Shown in pieces: positions 18,399 to 26,375 of a DNA stretch of 35,252 bases. Every line of letters begins with the position of its first letter. Within the stretch, counting starts at the first letter, position 1. Both the position numbers and the translations under genes were made by a program. The stretch comes from Azoarcus sp. (GTDB lineage: Bacteria; Pseudomonadota; Gammaproteobacteria; Burkholderiales; Rhodocyclaceae): contig JAITQD010000084.1 in NCBI GenBank assembly GCA_031289095.1, positions 1 to 35,252 on the forward strand. The letters are read 5' to 3'. The notes below the pieces were generated by a model. That model did not search any database, was not told the DNA's origin, and saw nothing but the letters and a program-made list of their open reading frames with translations.

Positions 18399-18509
18399 TC
18401 AGGAAGCGTCCGGCGCGGGCGAAGCCGTCATCGTAACCGAAGCCGCCACCCAGTCGAGGTAGTCCGGCAGTCCCTGCGTGACGGGGAGCGCGATCAGCTC
18501 GGGAAGCTG
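18399..18509 (-). pseudogene. cutA: cutA remnant (C-terminal 36 codons only)
   Basis: In the frame ending at TGA 18399-18401, the translation QLPELIALPVTQGLPDYLDW followed by VAASV matches the C-terminal end of CutA divalent-cation tolerance proteins, whose hallmark is LPEIIALP...Y..W. The roughly 70 upstream residues of CutA are missing; the frame instead runs into the 3' end of pldA out of phase. There is no plausible start codon or ribosome binding site. The remnant keeps the expected position 3 bp before dsbD, as cutA often precedes dsbD in Betaproteobacteria. I infer that a rearrangement which brought in pldA, or a deletion, removed the 5' two thirds. Recognition of the family is from memory of the motif. 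Confidence 0.7.
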
Positions 18510-18549
18510 ACAGCGCGCCGCCGGCGGCAAGCCGCACTGGCGGGGTGAT

Positions 18550-19731
18550 TTACCGCACCAGCGCCACCCCGATGCGAAATTGCGGGTGGCGCGATTCGTT
18601 GTATTCGAGCAGGGTCTGACCGTAGCCGTTGTAGTACTGCAAGTACACGAAAGTGCCGGCGCCCGAGAAAATGCTTTTCCGTATCGGGTAGGAAAGATCA
18701 AGCTGGGTACTGCCGACGCCAGCGGTGCCGCGACGCAGGATTGCGGTGAGCATCAGGGCGGAATCGCGCCCGAAGCGCAGCCCAAGCTGACCGTAACCGC
18801 GATAACGGGCGATGTCGCGGTTGTCGCTCTTGTCCATGTAATGCACGACCTTGGGCTCGATGCCGATGTAAGTCTTGCCATCGGGCAGGTGATATCGCAG
18901 GTCGGCGCGCGCGAACCACGTGTCGATGCTGCGCGAATCAGCACCGTCGCGCCCGTTGGATTCATGCTCGTAACCGGCGGCCAGCGCCAGGGAATCGCCG
19001 AGCGGCGGGTTGCTGGCTTTCCACTGGAAAAACAGCGACGGGCGGAAACTGGTGTCGCGGAACGGCTTTGATTCGGACTCCAGATCCCACATCGCGGTCT
19101 GCGTAAACGCAAAATACAGCCCCTGGATCACCGGCAGGTTCTTGACTACGCCGTGCGCGTCGAACAGGCGGTAGCGGAAACTGAGTTGATAGCGCGCCGA
19201 ACGCGGGTGCTTGCCGCCATACACGATGTACATCGGCTCGTGAAAACTCAGCGCCGTCGGTTCGACCACGGCGTTTTCGTCGGCGGGGATAAGGTCGACA
19301 TCGGCGGGCGCCTGCGCAACCTGTGACGGCGCAAGGTCTTCGGGCTGGCCGTCGGGCGCGGGCGCGGCCTCGACCAGCAGGCGGGCCTTGGCGGCGTCGG
19401 GCAGCGTCAGCGCGACCAGTCCCAGAATTTCGAGCGGCCATTGCCCGAAATAGCGTTGCCGCGACGGGCTGGGGTCGCCCGATGCGGTCAGTGTCACCGC
19501 GATGCGCGGGCCATTGCCGGGCAATTCGATCAGCGCCGGCAAGCGGAGTGGCCAACCTGCTTCGCCCGGCTCGCCGACCACGACGACCTCGAATGCCTGC
19601 CCAGGCGCGACTCTGGGCGTCGGCGCGGCCAGCAGCCAGTCCGCCGCAAGTGCGGGTGTCGCCACCGCTGCGGTCAGCAGCAACACTAGGAACGCGTCAC
19701 GCAGGCCGCGATTCGAGCAGGGAATTCGCAT
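18550..19731 (-). CDS. pldA: Outer-membrane phospholipase A1 (OmpLA)
   Basis: PldA is an outer-membrane barrel enzyme that hydrolyses misplaced phospholipids in the outer leaflet. The 393-residue protein has a signal peptide (cleavage near ATPALA, residue 29). The OmpLA motif YEHESNGRDGADSRS (residues 254-268) contains His256 and Ser258. In E. coli the third catalytic residue, Asn156, lies 14 residues after the His; here that position is Asp270. Alternating strands follow and the chain ends in an aromatic-poor IGVALVR strand. The protein is about 100 residues longer than E. coli PldA (289). The extra part, residues 32-160, precedes the barrel, is rich in Pro and Ala, and may be a periplasmic domain. 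It is divergent from psd and upstream of the cutA remnant and dsbD. Confidence 0.92.
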   Translation of the reverse strand: MRIPCSNRGLRDAFLVLLLTAAVATPALAADWLLAAPTPRVAPGQAFEVVVVGEPGEAGWPLRLPALIELPGNGPRIAVTLTASGDPSPSRQRYFGQWPLEILGLVALTLPDAAKARLLVEAAPAPDGQPEDLAPSQVAQAPADVDLIPADENAVVEPTALSFHEPMYIVYGGKHPRSARYQLSFRYRLFDAHGVVKNLPVIQGLYFAFTQTAMWDLESESKPFRDTSFRPSLFFQWKASNPPLGDSLALAAGYEHESNGRDGADSRSIDTWFARADLRYHLPDGKTYIGIEPKVVHYMDKSDNRDIARYRGYGQLGLRFGRDSALMLTAILRRGTAGVGSTQLDLSYPIRKSIFSGAGTFVYLQYYNGYGQTLLEYNESRHPQFRIGVALVR

Positions 19732-19884
19732 GATCTGTCTGAACGGGAAGGGTCGGAACGGCGAATCCTACGCACCGTTCCCCCCGTTGTGAAGCCTGCG
19801 CCGGGAAAACGACCTTGCGGTCAGGGGCGTGCTGCGCGGCGGGCTGGGGCATAATCAGTCTCTGTGCCGTCGCCGGAATCCATC

Positions 19885-20739
19885 ATGTCCGAATCCCTGA
19901 CCGTCTTGCTTCAATACCTGATGCCCAAGCAGGCACTCACGTACGTGGCGGGCAAATTTGCGTCCTGGCGCGGCGGGGCGGTCACGGCGGCGGCCATTTC
20001 CGCCTTCGCGCGCCGCTATCGCGTCGACATGGGCGAGGCCGCCGAACCCGGTTTGCGCGCCTACGCCAGTTTCAACGACTTCTTTACCCGCGCCCTGCGC
20101 CCGGAACTGCGTCCGCTCGCCAAGGCCGATCTCGTCTGTCCGGTCGATGGCGCGGTCAGCGAATTCGGCGCAATCATGGGCGGGCAGATTTTCCAGGCCA
20201 AAGGGCACCGCTATTCCACGCACGCCCTCGTTGGCGGCGACGCTGAACTGGCGGCGCGTTTCGACAATGGCAGCTTCGCCACCCTCTACCTGAGCCCGAG
20301 CGACTACCACCGTATCCACATGCCGCGCGCCGGACGGCTCATCCGCATGATCCATGTGCCAGGCAGCCTGTTCTCGGTCAATCCGCTCATGGCGCGGCGG
20401 GTGCCGGGGCTTTTTGCCCGCAACGAGCGGGTCGTGTGCGTGTTTGAATCGGCAGAGGGGCTGTTCGCACTCGTGCTGGTCGGCGCAGTGATCGTCGGCA
20501 GCATAGCGACCGTCTGGCACGGCGTGGTGACGCCGCCGCGCCATCGCCGCCCGAGCATCTGGAAGTACGAGGCTGACGCGGGCATCGAACTGGCGCAGGG
20601 CGCGGAGATGGGGCGCTTCATGCTCGGTTCGACCGTGGTGGCGCTGTTCGATAACCCGGAAGTGCGCTTCGTCCCGGAATGGGAGCCGGGCGTGCCGGTG
20701 CGCATGGGCGGGGCGATGGGCCGCCTTGGCGCGGTCTGA
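19885..20739 (+). CDS. psd: Phosphatidylserine decarboxylase proenzyme
   Basis: Psd converts phosphatidylserine to phosphatidylethanolamine at the inner membrane. The 284-residue proenzyme self-cleaves at the LGST motif (residues 247-250), leaving Ser249 as the pyruvoyl group of the alpha chain. Other family segments are FNDFFTRALRPELRP, CPVDGAVSEFG, LSPSDYHRIHMP and PGSLFSVNPL. The length equals that of E. coli-type Psd (about 285-320). ATG 19885 gives MSESLTVLLQYLMPKQ, with a GGAA site before it; an in-frame GTG at 19864 is less likely. CATAAT at 19850-19855 is a possible -10. The recB gene begins 18 bp downstream and may be read from the same transcript. Confidence 0.96.
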   Translation: MSESLTVLLQYLMPKQALTYVAGKFASWRGGAVTAAAISAFARRYRVDMGEAAEPGLRAYASFNDFFTRALRPELRPLAKADLVCPVDGAVSEFGAIMGGQIFQAKGHRYSTHALVGGDAELAARFDNGSFATLYLSPSDYHRIHMPRAGRLIRMIHVPGSLFSVNPLMARRVPGLFARNERVVCVFESAEGLFALVLVGAVIVGSIATVWHGVVTPPRHRRPSIWKYEADAGIELAQGAEMGRFMLGSTVVALFDNPEVRFVPEWEPGVPVRMGGAMGRLGAV

Positions 20740-20757
20740 GGCGGGCAAACAAGCGCG

Positions 20758-23700
20758 ATGACGTCGGCTGTCGTCCTTGACGTGTTCGCCTGCCCGCTCG
20801 ACGGCATTGCGCTGATCGAAGCGTCGGCGGGCACCGGCAAAACCTGGAACATCTGCGGCCTCTACCTGCGGCAGTTGCTCGAACGGGATCTGCCGGTTGC
20901 CCGCCTGCTGGTCGTGACCTTCACCCGCGCCGCCACCGCCGAATTGTCCGCCCGCATCCGGGAACGCATCGCCGCCGCCCTGCGCGTGCTCGACGGTGTT
21001 GATTCCGGCGACGATCCTTTTGTCCCCGCCCTGATCGCCGCGTCACGTCTGGCGGGCAGGAACGAGGACGAAATGCGTCAGCGCCTGGAAGGCGCGCTGG
21101 CGACGTTCGACGAAGCCGCCATCTTTACGATTCACGGTTTTTGCCAGCGCGCCCTGGCCGATGCGCCGTTTGCCGCAGGCCTGCCTTACTTGCTTGAAGT
21201 GGGCGAAGATGACGGCGAGCTGCGCCTTGAAGTGACGCAGGACTTCTGGCGGCGTGAAGTCGCCTCTGTCGGCGCGGCGCTGGCCGGTCACCTGCTGACC
21301 TGCCGCGACAGCCCCGAACGCTGGGCGCAGTGGCTCAAGGATGCCCAGGCGCGTCCACTGGCGCGGGCGCTGTGGGACGAAGCGGACGATAGCGACCTGG
21401 AAGCGCTCTCAGCGGCGCTCGATGCCGCTTACGACGAGGCCCGCCACCACTGGCGCAACAGCGGCGACACCCTCCGGCGCTTGCTCGACAAGGCCGACGG
21501 CCTCCACAAGAACAGCTACAAACCCGCGACACTCGACGCCGCCTTCCGGCAATGGGCGGCATGGCTGTCGGCGGGCGACGCGCGCGCCGTCCCCGATCCG
21601 GGCAGCCAACTCCCGCTCCTGGACGCGACGATGCTCGCGGACAGAACGAACAAAGGACATCGCCCGCCCAAACACCCCTTTTTCACCGCTGCGCATGCAC
21701 TGCTGGATGCGCGCCAGCGCCTCGATGACGTCCTGGCTGCGGCTCGCCTGCGGCTGCTGCGCCGTTTCATCGAAGAAGGCGGCGACCAATTGCGCCGCCG
21801 CAAACAGACCGAGCGCCGCCTTGCGTTCGACGACATCCTGTGGAACGCGCACGACGCCCTCGTCTCCGGTCGGCAACCGTGGCTCGCCGCCGCCCTGCAT
21901 GCGCGCTACCCCGTCGCCCTGATCGACGAATTCCAGGACACCGACCCGCTGCAACTGGAAATATTCCGGCGCATCTACGCCAGCGACAACCGCCATGGCA
22001 GCCTGTTTCTCGTCGGCGACCCCAAGCAGGCAATCTACAGCTTTCGCGGTGCGGACATCTACTCCTATCTCGGCGCACGCGCGCTGGCCGACGCGCATTA
22101 CACACTGAACGTCAACCGCCGCTCGGCCCCGGCGCTGGTCGTGGCCTGCAATGCCCTGTTCGGCGGCAACGACGAAGCGTTCATGGCGGCGGGCCTCGCC
22201 TTTCGGCCCGTGCTGGCCCGCGAACCGGCGCAGCGCCTGGATGACCGGACGGCTTCGGAGGGCGATGCCGCCCTGCGTCTGTGGCGCATTCCGCGCGGCG
22301 AACGCGGTGGCGAAGAAGGCGCGGGTGGCGAGCGCCTGAACCGGGAACAAGCAATCGAGCGCGCAGCAGCGGCGAGCGCCGCCGAAATCGCCCGCCTGCT
22401 CGCGGCGGGCGGGCGGGGCGAACTGCGCATCGGCGAACGGGCGCTCGTCCCGGATGACGTGGCGGTGCTGGTGCGCACCCACCGCGAAGGCGCAATCATG
22501 AAAGCGGCCCTGGCGCGCAAGGGCGTAGGCAGCGTCGAACTATCGCAAAGCAGTGTTTTTAGCTCGGACGAAGCCGAAGAACTGGAGAGGGTCTTGCGGG
22601 CGATTGCCGATCCGGCGCGCGAGCATCTGATCAAGACCGCATTGGCGACCGCATTGATGGGATGGGACGCCGCCGCGCTGGCGCAACTGGCGAACGACGA
22701 TAACGGACTCGTCGAAGAGTTCGGTCGCTTCGCCGGATGGCGCGAAGACTGGGCGCGACACGGCTTTGCCTTCATGTTATGGCGCTGGATGGGCGACGAC
22801 GCCGTCGCTGCGCGCCTGCTCGCGCGCGACGACGGCGAACGGCGGCTGACCAACCTGCTGCACCTCGCCGAACTGCTGCAACGGGAAGCCGGGCGCGCCT
22901 CGCCTGCCGTTCTGCTCGGCACGTTCGCCCGTCGTCGCGCCGAAGGCGGCGGGGGCGATGACGTCCTGTTGCGGCTGGAATCCGACCGCAATCTGGTGCG
23001 GATCGTCACCATCTACAGCGCCAAGGGCCTGCAATACTGCATCGTGTTCTGCCCGTTCCTGTTCGACGGCTACGCCATGAGCGGCCCCGGCGGGCCGATG
23101 CGGCTCTGGCACGACGACGACGGCGGACAAGTGTCGGACTGGCGGCGCGCCCCGGCGGACGCAGACCGCATCAAGGCGCGGCTGGCGAGCGAGCGCGACG
23201 CCGAAACCCTGCGCCTCATCTACGTGGCGCTGACCCGGGCCGTGCATCGCTGCTACCTCGTCGTTGGCTGTTACGCCAAAGGCGAAAAAGGCGAAAACTA
23301 CCGGGAAAGCGGTCATAGTCTGCTCAACTGGCTGGTGGCCGGCGCGGGCGTCACAGTCGCGGCCTGGCGGGAAAGGGACTATTTCCCCGCCGAGGTTGAT
23401 GCGCACTGGCGGCGGCTTGCCGCTGCGAGCGGTGTGGCGATCTCGCTGGGCGACCTGCCTTCGGGCGAAGGCGACTTCCTGGCGCTGGCGGCCAGACAAC
23501 CGGCGTTCACCGCGCCGCGCGCACCCATAGTGCCGGGCGGCTGGCGGCTGGGCAGCTTCAGCGCCCTGGTGTCGGGCGCGATCCATGAAGACGCCGCCCG
23601 CGACCACGACGCCCGTATCGAACTCCCCGGCGTCGTGGCGGACGCAGACGCGCCGCCGCTGGCCGACGACGACGTTTTGCACTTCCCGCGCGGCGCGACC

Positions 23701-24435
23701 GCAGGCGATTGCATCCACGCCGTGTTTGAGGCCATCGACTTTACCCGCGCCGCCAGCCGCGCCCCCGCCATCGCCCGGGCGCTCGCCGCGCACGCCCCGA
23801 TCGCGGCGGGCCGGGATGGCGCGCTCCTTGCGCGTATGCTCGACAAACTCGTCGCCGACGTGCTCGCCACGCCGCTCGCCCCCGACGAAGACGACGGCCT
23901 GCGTCTGGAAACAATACCCCTGGCGCGGCGGCTGACCGAGCTGGAGTTCTACCTGCCCGCGCCGCGCCTCGTCGTCACGACCCTTGGCGACTGGTTCGCC
24001 GCCCACGCCTACGACATGCCGAAGTTGACGGCGCGCGACCTCACAGGCTACCTCAAGGGCTACATCGACCTCGTGTTCGAGCACGACGGGCGCTACTGGA
24101 TACTCGACTGGAAATCCAATCATCTTGGCGACACCCCGGCGGCCTACGCCCCGGCGGCGCTGGCGGCGGCGATGGCGCAGCACGGCTACCACCTCCAGCA
24201 CCTGCTCTACACCGTCGCCCTGCATCGCCATCTTGGCGGCGCGCTTCCCGGCTACGACTACCAACGCCACTTTGGCGGCGTGCTCTACCTGTTCGTGCGC
24301 GGCGTGCGGCCCGGCTGGCGAATCGGAGACGCGCCCGCTGGCGTCTTCCACCACCGCGCCGCGCCGGAAGTCATCGCATCGCTTGATGCGCTGCTGGCGG
24401 GCGGCGACGCCGAACCCGGCGCGAGACGGCGATGA
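20758..24435 (+). CDS. recB: Exodeoxyribonuclease V beta subunit (RecB)
   Basis: RecB is the 3'-5' helicase and nuclease of RecBCD, which processes double-strand ends for recombination. The 1225-residue protein has the UvrD-type Walker A EASAGTGKT (21-29) and motif Ia TFTRAATAELSARI. Motif II is LIDEFQDTDPLQLEIF near residue 390, with VGDPKQAIYSFRGAD just after. Motif V includes YSAKGLQY near 752 and motif VI YVALTRA near 820. The nuclease domain is intact, with LDWKSNHLGD near 1115 holding the catalytic Asp and Lys. It is slightly longer than E. coli RecB (1180). It overlaps recD by 4 bp. No recC lies upstream: psd sits 18 bp before it. This is unusual, because recC, recB and recD are normally neighbours. 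Confidence 0.96.
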   Translation: MTSAVVLDVFACPLDGIALIEASAGTGKTWNICGLYLRQLLERDLPVARLLVVTFTRAATAELSARIRERIAAALRVLDGVDSGDDPFVPALIAASRLAGRNEDEMRQRLEGALATFDEAAIFTIHGFCQRALADAPFAAGLPYLLEVGEDDGELRLEVTQDFWRREVASVGAALAGHLLTCRDSPERWAQWLKDAQARPLARALWDEADDSDLEALSAALDAAYDEARHHWRNSGDTLRRLLDKADGLHKNSYKPATLDAAFRQWAAWLSAGDARAVPDPGSQLPLLDATMLADRTNKGHRPPKHPFFTAAHALLDARQRLDDVLAAARLRLLRRFIEEGGDQLRRRKQTERRLAFDDILWNAHDALVSGRQPWLAAALHARYPVALIDEFQDTDPLQLEIFRRIYASDNRHGSLFLVGDPKQAIYSFRGADIYSYLGARALADAHYTLNVNRRSAPALVVACNALFGGNDEAFMAAGLAFRPVLAREPAQRLDDRTASEGDAALRLWRIPRGERGGEEGAGGERLNREQAIERAAAASAAEIARLLAAGGRGELRIGERALVPDDVAVLVRTHREGAIMKAALARKGVGSVELSQSSVFSSDEAEELERVLRAIADPAREHLIKTALATALMGWDAAALAQLANDDNGLVEEFGRFAGWREDWARHGFAFMLWRWMGDDAVAARLLARDDGERRLTNLLHLAELLQREAGRASPAVLLGTFARRRAEGGGGDDVLLRLESDRNLVRIVTIYSAKGLQYCIVFCPFLFDGYAMSGPGGPMRLWHDDDGGQVSDWRRAPADADRIKARLASERDAETLRLIYVALTRAVHRCYLVVGCYAKGEKGENYRESGHSLLNWLVAGAGVTVAAWRERDYFPAEVDAHWRRLAAASGVAISLGDLPSGEGDFLALAARQPAFTAPRAPIVPGGWRLGSFSALVSGAIHEDAARDHDARIELPGVVADADAPPLADDDVLHFPRGATAGDCIHAVFEAIDFTRAASRAPAIARALAAHAPIAAGRDGALLARMLDKLVADVLATPLAPDEDDGLRLETIPLARRLTELEFYLPAPRLVVTTLGDWFAAHAYDMPKLTARDLTGYLKGYIDLVFEHDGRYWILDWKSNHLGDTPAAYAPAALAAAMAQHGYHLQHLLYTVALHRHLGGALPGYDYQRHFGGVLYLFVRGVRPGWRIGDAPAGVFHHRAAPEVIASLDALLAGGDAEPGARRR

Positions 24436-26354
24436 CGACGAACGCATTCCTGCCCCCAGCCCTGCCCGCAGACGGGCGCGGCTCGCCGCAAACCGCGCGC
24501 AACGCGCTCGCCGACGGTCTTGCCGCCCGGATCGGCGTGTGGGCGGAACGCCTTGGCGCGGCACAGGCCGACATTGCGCTCCTGGTGCGCGCGGCGCACG
24601 CTCTGGCGCTGTCCGCGTGCGACGGACACGTCTGTCTGCCCCTGCGGCAACTGCCCGCAATGGACATGGCAGAAGCGCGGCGCGCGCTGCTCGCCAGCGG
24701 CGTAGCGGTCGAAGCCAGCGAGTGCTCCTTGTCCGCTGCTTGGCCGATGGTTATCGACGGCGAACGCCTGTACCTGCGCAACTTCTTCGATCTCGAAACC
24801 CGCCTCGCCGCCGCGCTGGCCGCGCTGGCCGCCGAACCGGCCAATGACGATTCCGCCTTCTCCCCCAACGCTTCTCCCGCAGGCGGGCGGGAACGTCTGC
24901 GGGCCGCGCTCGACGCCCGTTTTCCGCCGCGCCCTGGCGCCGGCCCGGACTGGCAGAAAGTTGCGGCGGCGCTCGCGCTCACCCGGCGACTGACCATCAT
25001 CAGCGGCGGCCCCGGCACCGGCAAAACCACCACCGTCGCCGCCCTCATCGCCTGCCTGCTCGAACTCGAACCGGGGCTGCGCATCGCGCTCGCCGCCCCC
25101 ACCGGCAAAGCGGCGGCGCGGATGCGCGAAGCGCTGGCGGCGCGCGCCCGCGACCTGCCGGAAGCGGCGCGCGCCCGGCTGCCGACAGAATCCCACACCA
25201 TTCACCGCCTGCTTGGCGCTGCATCGACGCCGGGGCGCTTCCACCGCCACGCCATGAATCCGCTCGCCCTCGACCTGCTCGTGGTCGACGAAGCCTCGAT
25301 GCTTGATCTCGCCCTCGCCGCCGCCCTGCTCGACGCCTTACCCGCGCACGCCCGCCTTGTGCTGCTCGGCGACAAAGACCAGCTTGCCGCCGTAGAAGCA
25401 GGGTCGGTGTTCGCCGAACTGTCCGCTGGCTGGCGTTTCGGCGCGGCGCAAGCGGCGCGTCTGGCGGCGCTCACCGATGTACCGGCAGACGTGTTGACGC
25501 GCGGATCGGGCGATGTGCGCGCTGCGGTACTCGCCGATAGCGTGGTCTGGTTCAACGAAAGCCATCGTTTCCGCGTCGATTCCGGCATCGGACGCCTTGC
25601 GCGCGACATCAACGCTGGCGAGGGCGCGGCGGCGCTCGCCTGGCTGAAGTCCTCCGCCGATGCCGCCGTGCGCTGGATCGGGCACGACGATGTCGAGCCG
25701 GATGTGGCAGGCCCCTCCGCCGCTGTGCTGGCGGCGATGGAGCACGGTTATGCCGACTACTTTGCCGCGCTACGGGAAACGCCCGTGAGCGAACCGCCCT
25801 CGGCGCGCGCGGCCCGGGTGTTCGCCGCCTTTGAACGTTTTCGGGTACTGGTGGCGGTTCACGACGGTTCGTGCGGGTTGGCGGCGATCAATGCTCACCT
25901 CGCCGCCCACGCGCGCGCCATGCTCGGCGTCGACCTCGCCGCCGGGCCGTTCTGGGCCGGCAGGCCGGTCATCGTGCTGAGGAACGATTCCGTCACGCGG
26001 CTTTTCAACGGCGATGTTGGCCTGTGTCTGCCCGCCGCTGACGGTGAGACGCGGGTGTATTTCCCCGCCGCCGACGGCGACTTTCGCCCCCTGTCGCCGC
26101 AAAGGCTGCCGGAACACGACACCGCCTTCGCTCTGACCGTTCATAAGAGTCAAGGCTCGGAATTCGCCGAAGTTCTGCTGTTGCTGCCCGCCCGCGCCTC
26201 GAAGGTGCTGAGCCGCGAACTGCTCTACACCGCCGTCACCCGCGCCTCGCAGCGTGTGACGATCGCGGGGAGCGCGGCGGTGTTGACCGCCGCCTGCGCG
26301 GTGCGCACCGAAAGGTTCAGCGGGCTGGGGGAGCGGCTGGCAGGCGGACTGTGA
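24432..26354 (+). CDS. recD: Exodeoxyribonuclease V alpha subunit (RecD)
   Basis: RecD is the 5'-3' helicase of RecBCD. The 640-residue protein has an N-terminal helical RecB-contact region (about 25-135). Walker A is GGPGTGKTT (192-200), followed by APTGKAAARMREAL and SHTIHRLLG. Walker B is VVDEASMLDLAL, motif III includes LLGDKDQLAAVEAGSVF, and the C-terminal SF1 motifs include ALTVHKSQGSEF and LLYTAVTRA. Its length is close to E. coli RecD (608). The ATG overlaps the recB stop (ATGA), so the two are translationally coupled. It converges on nadE with a 21-bp gap and no obvious terminator between them. Confidence 0.96.
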   Translation: MTTNAFLPPALPADGRGSPQTARNALADGLAARIGVWAERLGAAQADIALLVRAAHALALSACDGHVCLPLRQLPAMDMAEARRALLASGVAVEASECSLSAAWPMVIDGERLYLRNFFDLETRLAAALAALAAEPANDDSAFSPNASPAGGRERLRAALDARFPPRPGAGPDWQKVAAALALTRRLTIISGGPGTGKTTTVAALIACLLELEPGLRIALAAPTGKAAARMREALAARARDLPEAARARLPTESHTIHRLLGAASTPGRFHRHAMNPLALDLLVVDEASMLDLALAAALLDALPAHARLVLLGDKDQLAAVEAGSVFAELSAGWRFGAAQAARLAALTDVPADVLTRGSGDVRAAVLADSVVWFNESHRFRVDSGIGRLARDINAGEGAAALAWLKSSADAAVRWIGHDDVEPDVAGPSAAVLAAMEHGYADYFAALRETPVSEPPSARAARVFAAFERFRVLVAVHDGSCGLAAINAHLAAHARAMLGVDLAAGPFWAGRPVIVLRNDSVTRLFNGDVGLCLPAADGETRVYFPAADGDFRPLSPQRLPEHDTAFALTVHKSQGSEFAEVLLLLPARASKVLSRELLYTAVTRASQRVTIAGSAAVLTAACAVRTERFSGLGERLAGGL

Positions 26355-26375
26355 GGGAATTGCACATGACTTCCA

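Noticed and set aside
22777..24660. A 627-codon open frame on the minus strand inside recB/recD
   Set aside because: It mirrors the real genes and is caused by high GC content with few stop codons. The translation is compositionally skewed and matches no family I know.
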